This document shows positions 25,617 through 35,755 of a stretch of 64,000 nucleotides of DNA, piece after piece; the stretch's first letter is position 1, and each line of letters begins with the position of its first letter. The notes under the pieces were generated by a model. The model was not told the origin of the DNA. It was given only the letters and a program-made list of their open reading frames with translations, and did not search any database. The DNA comes from Nocardia mexicana NBRC 108244 (lineage in GTDB: Bacteria; Actinomycetota; Actinomycetes; Mycobacteriales; Mycobacteriaceae). The translations under genes and the position numbers were made by a program. The DNA lies in NCBI RefSeq assembly GCF_001613165.1, contig NZ_BDBV01000017.1:1-64000 (forward strand), given 5' to 3'.

Positions 25617-26672
25617 TCAGTCCGGTAATTGTTGATACAGCCGCACAACCTCGGCGGCCGTGGCGCGGGCCGCATCGCAACCACCGGCCTCGACGCCGAC
25701 GCTGATTACCTCGGTCTTGCGATTGTGAACACCCTTGACCGGAGCCCAGTGCGGATCGGTGCCGACGTGAATCTGGCACCCATCGGCCCACCGGGTGCCT
25801 CGGCCACCCGGCTCCTCGAGCGAGGGAAGGCCCGCTATCCGTGACGCTATCTCTTCCGATCCCGGACTTCGCGTGATCGCGGCGTCCGAGACGTAGGAGA
25901 AGTCGATGTGCCGGGTGGTCGAGTTGACTCCGTAGTCCAGGAGCATTTGACAGCTCCAAGGCGTCGGCAGGGAGTTCACCCACGGGTTCGGATGATCCTT
26001 CCCGATCACATCCACCACGGCGCAGGGATCGAGTTTCGCCAGCTTCGTGTTGACGTTGGCATGCTTCGACTTCGCTCGGAGCGGGCGCTCTGTGAGATGC
26101 GGGATGGAAGCTGCCGCAATGGATGTCGCCTCGGGACACAGGTCGACCTTCGGGCCCCGTTCCATGAGGTCGCCCTTCGTCGCGACCGTGAAATTGAGGA
26201 CGATCTTGTCGTCGAAAGACAGGCTGGCACTACAGAAATCACCCGAATCACGCACGCGCACAGGGGTTTCACCGAACATCACCGGAGGACCGGATCTCCA
26301 AGTGGCGTTGCCCGGGATCATCGCCACGTCGATTTTCGTGATCCTCTTGGCCCCCATCGGAGTCCGGTAGGCCGCCGAGCAGCGGGCGAATTCCCCATCG
26401 GCACCGAAATAGCCGGGTGTTCCGATGTCCTCCACCGCAGTCTCGTCCAGGAAACCGCATGGGTCCAGGGGACGTAGCCTATCGCGGTAGGCCAGCGCCA
26501 CCTTGGTCTCTCGGTCGAGAAACTCCGGATAAGGCTGTCGCACAACCGAAGTCGGACCCTCAGTTGCGTTCGACGCCCCGGACGAACCGATTGAAGACGA
26601 ACCAGATGAACATGAGACGGTGGCAATTCCCGCGCACACCAGCGCGACCACCCCGAGTAGTGTCCTCCGCAC
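25617..26672 (-). CDS. DUF3558-like lipoprotein, two-module
   Basis: A 351-aa lipoprotein (MRRTLLGVVALVCAGIATVSC, lipobox TVSC). It contains two similar halves, each with an LDPC-type motif: LRPLDPCGFLDETAVEDIG near residue 70 and AKLDPCAVVDVIGKD near 215. Each half is followed by a conserved CSAAYR/CQMLLDYG-type cysteine and a late cysteine. This is the DUF3558 pattern of exported mycobacterial lipoproteins, here duplicated. A related single-module lipoprotein occurs in the ESX-type operon at 28515. Confidence 0.8.
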   Translation of the reverse strand: MRRTLLGVVALVCAGIATVSCSSGSSSIGSSGASNATEGPTSVVRQPYPEFLDRETKVALAYRDRLRPLDPCGFLDETAVEDIGTPGYFGADGEFARCSAAYRTPMGAKRITKIDVAMIPGNATWRSGPPVMFGETPVRVRDSGDFCSASLSFDDKIVLNFTVATKGDLMERGPKVDLCPEATSIAAASIPHLTERPLRAKSKHANVNTKLAKLDPCAVVDVIGKDHPNPWVNSLPTPWSCQMLLDYGVNSTTRHIDFSYVSDAAITRSPGSEEIASRIAGLPSLEEPGGRGTRWADGCQIHVGTDPHWAPVKGVHNRKTEVISVGVEAGGCDAARATAAEVVRLYQQLPD

Positions 26673-26850
26673 TCGACGGACACTACTGGCCCGTTCGACA
26701 CTCTCCTATCGACCGTGAAGATTGGCGCGAAACGCCTGGACCGGATTCACGCCAGCTGTTCGCACGCACCGAAATACCTGATAGATCGACCCTCGAGCGT
26801 TCCGGATCTACTGACAGGCGGAGCCGACTCTACTGACGGCCGAAGTCGAC

Positions 26851-27054
26851 TCAGCGGTCGAAGCGGCCGTTGTCGAGAGCGGTGGTGAAGCCAGACCATT
26901 CGTCAGAGGTGAAGACCAGCGCGGCACCCGAGGGGTTCTTCGAATCACGCACAGCGACAAGGTCATTGGGGAGGAAGGCGGCTTCGACGCACTCTTTGTC
27001 GCCCCCGCTGTAGGTGCTCTTGAACCACTCGGCACCGGCCAGATCAACTATCAC
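26851..27054 (-). CDS. DUF397 protein
   Basis: A 67-aa protein with the DUF397 signature: AEWFKSTYSGGDKECVEAAF, VAVRDSKNPSGAALVFTSDEW and SGFTTAL. These small proteins are nearly always encoded directly after an XRE/DUF5753 regulator and are proposed to form a regulator-partner pair, as with BldB-type proteins. The GTG start overlaps the original stop of the upstream regulator (GTGA), so translation was coupled until that regulator gained an internal stop. Imperfect tandem copies of its tail lie just downstream. Confidence 0.9.
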   Translation of the reverse strand: MIVDLAGAEWFKSTYSGGDKECVEAAFLPNDLVAVRDSKNPSGAALVFTSDEWSGFTTALDNGRFDR

Positions 27055-27197
27055 GCGTACTCCCTCGCTATCTGCCGAAGTAGGTTCCGGCTGGCCACCT
27101 CGTCCAATGCCTGGTGGTGAAGGCTCTCGTACGCCCGATGGTACCGCTGTACTACATGATCTTTCTCCAAATAAAGATCGCCTGCGAAGTTCTCGAC
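27051..27197 (-). pseudogene. Untranslated 3' tail of the DUF5753 regulator
   Basis: After the TAG at 27198-27200 the same frame continues without interruption for 48 codons (VENFAGDLYLEKDHVVQRYH through to REYA) and ends with a TGA. That TGA overlaps the DUF397 GTG. This is the standard end of the family, so the tail has been cut off recently. Confidence 0.85.
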
Positions 27198-27929
27198 CTA
27201 CACCACCGGCGGCTCGACCGGCTGCCCCCTACCGTCCGTGCCGAAGTCGAGAAGGACGAACGGGCCGACAGCCACTCCTAGCGGGAAGCCAGCGCTGAAC
27301 GGCAGGACTCGCAGGTTGATGTTCGACCGCGTGCCGATGTCGGCAAGATGTTTGGTCTGCGCAGCCATAACCCTCGGGCCGCCGACCACGCTCCGCAGGG
27401 CCGACTCCCGCAGAACGACATCAAGACACATCGGTTGAGCCTTGCGAGTGATCCTGATCTGCCGACGCATACGCAGCCGCACACGTCGTTGGTGCTCTTC
27501 CGGACTGTCGTCCGGGTACACGGCGTGGATCAAAGCGCTTGCGTAGGACGGAATTTGCAACAACCCAGGCACAAGTTCGGACTGGTAGGTGGTCAGGCTG
27601 TGCGCCGCCGCTTCCAGTCCCACGTAGAAGTCGAAATTCGCGGGGATCAGATCGCCGTACTCATGCCACCAGCTAAGAACATTCCCCTGCGCAGCAAGCA
27701 CTTTCATGGCCGCCGTCTGATTGACGTCGAACTCGTAGATCTTGCACAGCGCATCCAGGTCGGCCTCGTGCAGATGGGCGACCATTCCCTTCTCGATACG
27801 CTGTAGAGTGCTCGCGCTGCGCTGGATCAGCGCAGCGGCCTGGTGCAGTGTGAGCCCGCACTCCTCCCTCCCGTTACGCAGGTATCGACCGAGTTGCCGC
27901 CGCGGCAGCGTGGATCCGTATTCCGACAT
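27198..27929 (-). CDS. XRE-type HTH regulator (DUF5753), truncated by in-frame TAG
   Basis: A 243-aa regulator. The N-terminal XRE helix-turn-helix reads LGRYLRNGREECGLTLHQAA and STLQRIEKG (residues about 13-50). It is followed by a DUF5753 ligand-like domain (WWHEYGDLIPANFDFYVGLEA, YQSELVPGLLQIPSYASAL, LRVLPFSAGFPLGVAVGPFVLLDF). It stops at PPVV with TAG where relatives read VVYVE and continue some 45-50 residues. A single-base change from a tyrosine codon explains this. GGAGGGAGGCGGGC lies before the ATG. DNA binding may remain; the full function is doubtful. Confidence 0.88.
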   Translation of the reverse strand: MSEYGSTLPRRQLGRYLRNGREECGLTLHQAAALIQRSASTLQRIEKGMVAHLHEADLDALCKIYEFDVNQTAAMKVLAAQGNVLSWWHEYGDLIPANFDFYVGLEAAAHSLTTYQSELVPGLLQIPSYASALIHAVYPDDSPEEHQRRVRLRMRRQIRITRKAQPMCLDVVLRESALRSVVGGPRVMAAQTKHLADIGTRSNINLRVLPFSAGFPLGVAVGPFVLLDFGTDGRGQPVEPPVV

Positions 27930-28149
27930 GCCCGCCTCCCTCCAGGTTTGTTATGGACCCCGCAAGCAGATCACCGCGCCAACCCCCACGACCCCACCAC
28001 CGCGGATTCTCATTCAACTACCGCATAACACCAGGAAGCATTGCATTTTCCGCCCCACTCGGACGTCAAATCCGCAACTTGGGGGAACCAATCGCCCTGA
28101 CAGTGCGTCCAGTAAGGTAGGCGACCAAGCACGAAGGGAGGGCCTGTCG

Positions 28150-28518
28150 ATGGACGTGGGGCAGTCGACGGCAAACGGGCTTTACCAACAGGCCGTAGCG
28201 GGGACGTTCCAGATGGAGGAGGGGGCGGCGCAACGCTGCGCGGAGGTCTATCAGCGGTTTGCCCTGTCGTTGGACAAGATGGTCATCGATTCGGGCTACT
28301 TACAGCGACTCGACGGGTTTGGTGGCTTCAACTCCGCACTGAACTTGCAGCGAGGATTCGAAGGCAAAGCCGTAAAGCTGACCGAGGCCCTCAGCGGACT
28401 CCAGGAAGCTGCTCTGCGAATGGCGGCGGCGTACCTGCATGCGGGCGGACGCATCGAGGAGGCAGAAAGCATGAACAAGCAGGCAATTGCGGCGGCTGCG
28501 GCAGGACTCCCGAAGTGA
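28150..28518 (+). CDS. ESX-associated helical protein (EspC/WXG100-like)
   Basis: A 122-aa, all-helical, cysteine-free protein: MEEGAAQRCAEVYQRFALSLDKM, then FGGFNSALNLQRGFEGKA and LQEAALRMAAAYLHAGGRIEEA. Its length, helical pattern and first place in an operon with PPE-like and EspG genes suggest a type VII secretion partner. There is no signal peptide. A strong GAAGGGAGGG precedes the ATG. Its stop overlaps the next start (GTGA). The family assignment rests mainly on context. Confidence 0.65.
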   Translation: MDVGQSTANGLYQQAVAGTFQMEEGAAQRCAEVYQRFALSLDKMVIDSGYLQRLDGFGGFNSALNLQRGFEGKAVKLTEALSGLQEAALRMAAAYLHAGGRIEEAESMNKQAIAAAAAGLPK

Positions 28519-29150
28519 AGCGCATCAGACAGAGCGGATGTTTCGCGGCACTAGCAGCTGCGGCTGTGTTGGTGACTGCCGGATGCACTTCTGACAACGG
28601 CGACCCCACTGACACAGCTAGCGAATCGGCGAGCGCCACGGCAGGGACGAGTGCCAAAGCATCGCCACGCGCGCCGCAACCGACTCTTACCGCCCCATCG
28701 CTACAGCCTCCGCCACAGAAGCAGTACGGACGACCGGATGTCGCCTTCGACCCATGCACATGGATACCTGATGACGTAATCGCACAGGCAGGCTTCGATC
28801 CCAGCAGCAGGAAACGCCACGATCGTGTCGCCGAAATCACCTTCCTCAACTGCGATTTCAGTTCGAAGACCCGCAATCTGAGCGTCATATCGGGCAACGC
28901 CACTTGGGACGAGGATCTTCAGAAGAACCGCGCATGGATCGAGCCGATCACCATCAACGGCCGAGAAGCGATGTGGGTGCGCGATCCTGGCCTCGCACGC
29001 GGATGTGACATACACCTGCGTACAAAGGCCGGGTTCGTCGATCTGGGCACGACAGTGCTCCTCGGTGGCCTTTCGGAGGGTGTACAGCCCTGCGACGGCT
29101 TGCTCGATATCGCCACTGCTATCGAGCCGACGATCGGCAAGGACAACTGA
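28515..29150 (+). CDS. DUF3558 family lipoprotein in ESX-type operon
   Basis: A 211-aa lipoprotein with lipobox VTAGC (Cys24) and a Ser/Thr/Pro-rich linker to about residue 70. The DUF3558 domain then begins at DVAFDPCTWIPDDVIAQAGFDP and includes FLNCDFSS, ISGNATWDEDLQKN and CDIHLRT with conserved cysteines. The GTG start overlaps the preceding stop. Its insertion between two type VII-type genes suggests it works on the outer face of the same system. Confidence 0.82.
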   Translation: MKRIRQSGCFAALAAAAVLVTAGCTSDNGDPTDTASESASATAGTSAKASPRAPQPTLTAPSLQPPPQKQYGRPDVAFDPCTWIPDDVIAQAGFDPSSRKRHDRVAEITFLNCDFSSKTRNLSVISGNATWDEDLQKNRAWIEPITINGREAMWVRDPGLARGCDIHLRTKAGFVDLGTTVLLGGLSEGVQPCDGLLDIATAIEPTIGKDN

Positions 29151-29152
29151 TC

Positions 29153-30541
29153 ATGACCGCCGATAATCAACCTCTTGATCCCCAGCAGGCCACCTTGGGC
29201 CTGCTTTTGGGAGCTGACCCTGCGGCTGCACGCAGCATCCAACAGTCGCAACAGACTCAGCAGGGCTCACAGCACATGCAGAGCCAGCTCGGACATACCG
29301 GCACCGACGACGACTACATCACGGACATCGAACACTGGGATGGCATCTCGCACGAGAAAATCCACACTGATGCCATCAGCATGAAGCCCGACGCGATGCA
29401 CACGACCGCCAAAGAATGGGGAAAGATCTCCGCTGGCCTGGGTGGCGCACTCTTCGGCCTCAATCTCTCCATCCAAAAGGCACTCTCCGAAGGCATGCAA
29501 GGCAAGACCGCCGATGCCGCCCTCGATGCCGCGAAGAAGTTCGTCCAACAAGGGACGGATGTGCAGGAAGTGATCAAGGCAGTCGGCCTCCGGATCGATA
29601 CTGCAGCCTACGGCGCCGAGGCGGTCAAGCGGTCCGTACCGCCGCCCCCAGCAACAGGTTCGGGCACCACACCGGTCTCGGTAGGCAGCGAAGCCGCTGC
29701 GGTACTGCCCCTCCTCGGCATCCAAACACCCGAGTCCGCAATAGCAGGCGGCAAGGATGCGGAGAATCTTCGCCAAGAGGCCATCGCCGCCATGCGTTCC
29801 AACTACGACCCCACCTACGGCCCCGCAGGTCGCGGTGTCCCCACCTTCGTCCCTGTGGACTCCCCCGGCGGGAGCGGCCCCGACACCGGCGGCTGGATTC
29901 CCGGTACCGGCGGCAACGGCGATGGTGGAACCGGTGGTACGGGCGGAACCGGTAGCGGCACAGGCGGTTCCGGGGAGCAACCGGCCGCCGGTGAGCAGCA
30001 GCCGAACGAGACCGATGCGGCGAGTACAACTTCTGCTGGAGACTCCACGAATTCTGCTGGTAGTCAAGGTAATCAGGCCAACTCCCAGGGCCAACAGGGA
30101 ACCAGCACCACACCGGCCAGCGCCAATCCGTCGACCACAGCCGCGGGCCTCGGTGGCGGAGGTTTCGGCGGTGGCGGCAGTGGCCGTGGCGGCTCCGGTG
30201 GGTCCGGCGGTGGTGCGGGCGGAGCAGGTGGCACCGACAAAGGCGGCCCCGGGCGCAGCACTACCGGCGTTCCCGGCACCGGAAATCCTGCTGCCGCAGC
30301 GACTTCCGCCCAGGGCATGGGCAAGGCGGGCACCCCGGGCATGGGTGGCATGCCCATGGGAGCCGGAGCGGGCGCGAAGAAGAACGAGGACGAGTCCGAG
30401 CGTAAGACCCCGGACTACCTCGTCACGGATCGCGAGGAGGAGCTGCTGGGGATCCGCGATCGTACCGTCCCGCAGGCGATCGGGGCGGATATCCCTGCGG
30501 CACAGTCCCATCCGGACAACGGTGAGGGCCGCCGGGGGTGA
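29153..30541 (+). CDS. PPE-like type VII secretion substrate with Gly-rich tail
   Basis: A 462-aa protein. Residues about 50-165 are helical (DIEHWDGISHEKIHTDAISM, AMHTTAKEWGKISAGLGGAL, LDAAKKFVQQGTDVQEVIKAVG), resembling PPE/WXG-type helical pairs. Residues about 225-400 are low complexity, Gly/Ser/Thr/Asn-rich (GGTGGTGSGTGGSG, GGGFGGGGSGRGGSG). The C terminus is conserved and charged (EDESERKTPDYLVTDREEEL, then IGADIPAAQ). There is no signal peptide. It is followed by EspG, the usual PPE chaperone, with overlapping stop and start (GTGA). Confidence 0.75.
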   Translation: MTADNQPLDPQQATLGLLLGADPAAARSIQQSQQTQQGSQHMQSQLGHTGTDDDYITDIEHWDGISHEKIHTDAISMKPDAMHTTAKEWGKISAGLGGALFGLNLSIQKALSEGMQGKTADAALDAAKKFVQQGTDVQEVIKAVGLRIDTAAYGAEAVKRSVPPPPATGSGTTPVSVGSEAAAVLPLLGIQTPESAIAGGKDAENLRQEAIAAMRSNYDPTYGPAGRGVPTFVPVDSPGGSGPDTGGWIPGTGGNGDGGTGGTGGTGSGTGGSGEQPAAGEQQPNETDAASTTSAGDSTNSAGSQGNQANSQGQQGTSTTPASANPSTTAAGLGGGGFGGGGSGRGGSGGSGGGAGGAGGTDKGGPGRSTTGVPGTGNPAAAATSAQGMGKAGTPGMGGMPMGAGAGAKKNEDESERKTPDYLVTDREEELLGIRDRTVPQAIGADIPAAQSHPDNGEGRRG

Positions 30542-31260
30542 AGTGGGAGTTCACCCCGGACGAGTTCATGCACCTGTGGAACGAGACCGGTAAGGACCGG
30601 TACCCGTTCCCGCTGAAGTTGATCTCGTCCGTACGCTGGCAGAGCGACTTCTCGAGACTCGCCCAGGACCTCCGCGAGCGGCTGCCCCTCCGGGGCGACC
30701 CCGACCTGTCCGCGGTGCTGCAGGTGGCCGCGAATCCGGCTGTGTCGCTGGTCATCGTGGGCAAGCGGCGGCGCCCGGTGCGCGCCTACGGCGCGATCGA
30801 CACCACGGTCGGCGTCACCATGGTCCAGCGCCCGGGCCTCACCGACGACTTCGGCGGCAATGTCGTGGTCGAGGTCGGCACCCCGGCGATCGTGCCCAAG
30901 GTGTTCGCGGCCGTCCTCGGCGACGTCCCCCCGGGCCGCCAACCCGCCATGGTGGAGAGCTTCGACAAGATCCGAACCAGCCTCGAATCCTGGACGGGCA
31001 CAAAGGAATCCACCACCGACCGCATGCGCCGCCTACTCCGCTCCCCCCGCATAGGCTCCGGCCACATAGAGGTCCTCCGCGGCCTCCAAACCCCCCGCCC
31101 GCTCCCACCCCAATACCTCAGCTGGTTCGACGTGGAAGGCGACGGCCGCTACGTCCACCGCCAACAACACAACGACTTCCACATAGAACCCTGCTCCCAG
31201 CAAACCATCCGCCGCGAACTGGCCCGAATGGCACGACAGGATCCGACACAGCCGGACTGA
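30538..31260 (+). CDS. EspG family ESX secretion chaperone
   Basis: A 240-aa cytosolic protein of the EspG (PF14011) family. The opening MKWEFTPDEFMHLWNETGKDRYPFPL and the mid-section VSLVIVGKRRRPVRAYGAID are typical, as is the C-terminal GDGRYVHRQQHNDFHIEPCS segment. EspG proteins bind PPE substrates and keep them soluble for ESX secretion. The GTG start overlaps the PPE-like stop, matching the expected chaperone-substrate coupling. No ESX membrane components (EccB-E) are in the window. Confidence 0.85.
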   Translation: MKWEFTPDEFMHLWNETGKDRYPFPLKLISSVRWQSDFSRLAQDLRERLPLRGDPDLSAVLQVAANPAVSLVIVGKRRRPVRAYGAIDTTVGVTMVQRPGLTDDFGGNVVVEVGTPAIVPKVFAAVLGDVPPGRQPAMVESFDKIRTSLESWTGTKESTTDRMRRLLRSPRIGSGHIEVLRGLQTPRPLPPQYLSWFDVEGDGRYVHRQQHNDFHIEPCSQQTIRRELARMARQDPTQPD

Positions 31261-31339
31261 CACGGACAACAGCCTTCGGTGTGCGCCGGTTCTCGCTCGC
31301 GGATATCGAACGCACCCTGGCCCGCATCCTGCCCGCGGC

Positions 31340-32350
31340 TCAACCCTTTCGGCGTATCCGCACCAGCGCCCCCAGCACGGCCCCCACCCCGAACAGCGCC
31401 GCACCCGTCCGGGCCGTCATCCCCGCCGCCATCCGCGGGGCGATGACAGCCGGTGCGGGAGCGGGGATTTCGGGCTCGGGTTCGTTCTCGCTGGCGGTCG
31501 CCGCCCAGGCGGTGGCGAAGAGGATGATGCGGGCGGTGATGTAGGCGAAGACCATCAGACCGACGATGGGGCCGAAGGCTACGCCCGCCGGGCTGGTCAG
31601 CACGGACTTCAGATAGAGGCTGGCGATCTGCTTCCAGATCTCGAAGGCCAGCGCGGCGAGCAAGGCCGCCTTCGCCGCGCTCAGCAGCGTCACCGGCTGC
31701 CGGGGCAGGCGGGCGATGATCCACGCGAAGACCGCCCACGTGGCCAGGATCGCGAGCACCAGCGACACTATCGTGAGCAGAACGCCCACGCCGGGGGCGT
31801 TTTCGAGGTTGATCAGGGCCAGCAGATCCTTGCCCAGGCCGCTGCCCGCCAGCGCCGACAGGCCCAGCGACGCCACCATCGCCAGACCCAGGCCCAGCAG
31901 CGCGAGCAGGTCCGACACCTTGGTGCCGACCCAATTCCCTTCCGGCGCTTTCTGTTCCCACTGTTCGGTGAGCGCCGCCCGCAGATTGGCCATCCAGCCG
32001 AGCCCGGCGTACAGGGCGCCGACCAGGCCGATCACGCCGACGCTGGTGCGCGAGTTGATCGCCTGATCGATCAGATCGGTCAGCTGGCCGCCGAAGGAGC
32101 CCGGGATGTTCTCGACGATCTTCTCCTGCACTTCGCGCAGCAGATCCGGGTTGCGCGACAGCACGAATCCGGCCACCGCGAAACCCACCATCAGCAGCGG
32201 AAACAGCGACAGCACAGTGAAATACGTGATCCCGGCGGCGAAGTAGTCGCCGCGCTGACGCTGATATCGACCGCCGGCGCGGATGGCATGGTCCAGCCAC
32301 GGCCGCGCCTGGACCTCACGTTCGATGCGCGTCTTGACCTTGCCGAACAA
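31340..32350 (-). CDS. YihY/BrkB family inner-membrane protein
   Basis: A 336-aa polytopic protein. The YihY/virulence factor BrkB signature is visible: RGDYFAAGITYFTVLSLFPLLMVGFAVAGFVL near residues 33-65, then SRTSVGVIGLVGALYAGLGWMANLRAAL. Six membrane segments follow a basic N terminus. The C-terminal tail is Pro/Ala-rich with a final hydrophobic segment. It lies 36 bp downstream of trpS on the same strand, as in M. tuberculosis. Despite the old 'ribonuclease BN' label it is probably a transporter-like protein. Confidence 0.9.
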   Translation of the reverse strand: MFGKVKTRIEREVQARPWLDHAIRAGGRYQRQRGDYFAAGITYFTVLSLFPLLMVGFAVAGFVLSRNPDLLREVQEKIVENIPGSFGGQLTDLIDQAINSRTSVGVIGLVGALYAGLGWMANLRAALTEQWEQKAPEGNWVGTKVSDLLALLGLGLAMVASLGLSALAGSGLGKDLLALINLENAPGVGVLLTIVSLVLAILATWAVFAWIIARLPRQPVTLLSAAKAALLAALAFEIWKQIASLYLKSVLTSPAGVAFGPIVGLMVFAYITARIILFATAWAATASENEPEPEIPAPAPAVIAPRMAAGMTARTGAALFGVGAVLGALVRIRRKG

Positions 32351-32386
32351 CCGTCCTCCCGGAACCCGGCCCCGCGAGGTGGACGG

Positions 32387-33529
<1,143 letters not shown>

Positions 33530-33589
33530 TCATTTCCCGATCGTGCCGCGATTACCCAGCGTCCGCGTGTCGCTGGTGCACTGCCGCGC

Positions 33590-35755
33590 ATGCCCAGCCT
33601 CTCCCGGCGACATCTGCTCGGCTCGGCGATCACGCTGGCCGCCGGCTCGGCCACCATGTCGCTGCTGCCGCCCTCGCTGCATCGCGCCATGGCGGCGCCC
33701 GTGCCGCCGGGCGGGCTGGGCGCCATCGAGCACGTGATCCTGCTGATGCAGGAGAACCGCTCGTTCGATCACTACTTCGGGAGCCTGCGGGGCGTGCGCG
33801 GATTCTCCGACACCGTGCCGCTGCGACTGCGCAACGGCGCCTCGGTCTTTCAGCAACCGATCTCCCCCGCACCGAACCGGCCCCGATCAGCGGGCGAGGG
33901 CGTCGCGAACCTGACGGACGAGGGCCTGCGCGACCTCCCGGCGGACGGTTCCGGAGCGGCCCTGCCGTTCTCGCTGCGGCAGGCAGCGGGCCAGGCGGGG
34001 CGGCCCGACAGCGATATCCAGTACCTCGACAGCCTGAACCACGAGTGGAACGGCAGCACCGCGGCGTGGGCGCAGGGGTGGTGGGACGGCTGGATTCCGG
34101 CGAAGACCGCGGCGACCATGACCTACTACGAGCGCCGGGATCTGCCGCTGCAGTACGAGCTGGCCGACACCTTCACGCTGTGCGACGCCTACCACTGCTC
34201 GCTGTTCGGCGGGACCAATCCGAATCGCAACTACTTCTTCACCGGCACCACCGGCTACGAGCCCGGCACCGAGCGGCGCGCGGTGGACAACGACGCCTAC
34301 GACGCGGACCATCCCGGCTACGACTGGACCACCTATCCGGAACGGCTGGAGGCCGCGGGCATCTCGTGGCAGATCTACCAGGAGTGGGACAACTTCACCG
34401 ACAATCCGGTCGAGTACTTCGTGCCGTTCAAGCGCATCGGGGCCAAGCTGCTGGCCGAGGTCGAGGGCGGCTTTCCGACGACGGAGAAGTTCTACGAGGC
34501 GCTGCGGGAGAAGCCGCCCGAGGAGCAGCAGCGGCTGCTGGGGCAGTTGCATGCCGCGCGGGCGAAGCTGAGTCCGGACGAGCTGAGCCTGTTCGACCGG
34601 GCGATGTATCGCAGTGAACCGGATACGTTGCTGCAGCGGGTCGCCGCGGATCTCGAGGCACGGCGGCTGCCGAAGGTCAGCTGGCTGGTGCCTCCGGAAA
34701 AGTACAGTGAGCATCCGTCCGGGTCGACGCCGCTGGGGAGCGCCGGGCTGATCTACCAGCTGCTGGATATCGTCGCCTCCGATCCCGAAACCTGGTCCAA
34801 GACAGTCGTTCTCATCAACTTCGACGAGAACGACGGGTACTTCGACCACGTGGCGTCGCCGGTGCCGCCGGAGCCGGGCGAGGGTGCGGACTGGTACGAC
34901 GGCAAGGCGATCGGGCTGGGGCCGCGGGTCCCGATGACGGTGGTATCGCCATGGACCATCGGGGGTTTCGTCGATTCCGAAGTGTTCGACCACACGTCGG
35001 TACTGCGGTTTCTGGAGCGGTGGACGGGGGTGCGCGAGCCGAATATCAGCGAGTGGCGTCGGACCGTGTGCGGGGATCTTAGTTCGGTATTCGATTTCAC
35101 GGACGCGGGCGTGCCGCCGAAACTTGCTGAACCCGAGGCGGTTTCGCAGCCCGTCGATAGATGGAAACCCTCGCCGCCGAGGTTGCAGGTGCTGCCGGAA
35201 CAGGAGCCCGGCTCGCGCCCCGCACGACCGCTCCCGTACCAACCGGCGGTCTCCGCCGCGCTGTCCAAGTCGACGCTGGAGGTCACACTGACCAATACCG
35301 GTGCGGCACCGGCACATTTCGCCATCTACCCGTTCGGCGGCGAGGCTACGACCCCGCAGCACCTCGACGTCTCCGACGAGCAGACCGAGAAGTTCGCCGT
35401 GGACGGCGTCTACGACCTGTCGATCCAGGGGCCGAATCGGTTCTGGTTCGAGCTGCGCGGAACGGCCCGCGGCGCCGCCTCATGCATCGAAATCGCCACG
35501 GCGCCATCTGGTTCCGATGTGAAGCTGACACTCACCAACCACGCCGAGCGCCGAGTGGCTCTGCTGGTGGCTCCACTGCGCTACGACGGCACCCGCCAAC
35601 GCATCGACTTGGTCGGCGGGGGAAGCTTGACCCTCGACTGGCCCACCCGAAACGGTTGGTACGACGTGGAAGTCACGGCGCTCCGCGACCCCGACTTTCG
35701 CCGCCGGATCACGGGGCGGGTAGAGAACGGGATGCCGGGCGTCAGCGGCGACTGA
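33590..35755 (+). CDS. Phosphocholine-preferring phospholipase C, Tat-exported
   Basis: A bacterial phospholipase C/acid phosphatase superfamily enzyme (721 aa from this start). A twin-arginine signal, SLSRRHLLGSAITLAAGSA, with AMAAP cleavage region opens the protein. The catalytic domain has IEHVILLMQENRSFDHYFGS (metal and nucleophile region), LCDAYHCSLFGGTNPNR and INFDENDGYFDHVASPVPP. Two C-terminal DUF756 modules follow (about residues 560-710). ATG 33590 places the RR pair correctly; upstream starts at 33497 and 33521 are possible. It hydrolyses phospholipids outside the cell and is a virulence-type enzyme in relatives. Confidence 0.92.
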   Translation: MPSLSRRHLLGSAITLAAGSATMSLLPPSLHRAMAAPVPPGGLGAIEHVILLMQENRSFDHYFGSLRGVRGFSDTVPLRLRNGASVFQQPISPAPNRPRSAGEGVANLTDEGLRDLPADGSGAALPFSLRQAAGQAGRPDSDIQYLDSLNHEWNGSTAAWAQGWWDGWIPAKTAATMTYYERRDLPLQYELADTFTLCDAYHCSLFGGTNPNRNYFFTGTTGYEPGTERRAVDNDAYDADHPGYDWTTYPERLEAAGISWQIYQEWDNFTDNPVEYFVPFKRIGAKLLAEVEGGFPTTEKFYEALREKPPEEQQRLLGQLHAARAKLSPDELSLFDRAMYRSEPDTLLQRVAADLEARRLPKVSWLVPPEKYSEHPSGSTPLGSAGLIYQLLDIVASDPETWSKTVVLINFDENDGYFDHVASPVPPEPGEGADWYDGKAIGLGPRVPMTVVSPWTIGGFVDSEVFDHTSVLRFLERWTGVREPNISEWRRTVCGDLSSVFDFTDAGVPPKLAEPEAVSQPVDRWKPSPPRLQVLPEQEPGSRPARPLPYQPAVSAALSKSTLEVTLTNTGAAPAHFAIYPFGGEATTPQHLDVSDEQTEKFAVDGVYDLSIQGPNRFWFELRGTARGAASCIEIATAPSGSDVKLTLTNHAERRVALLVAPLRYDGTRQRIDLVGGGSLTLDWPTRNGWYDVEVTALRDPDFRRRITGRVENGMPGVSGD

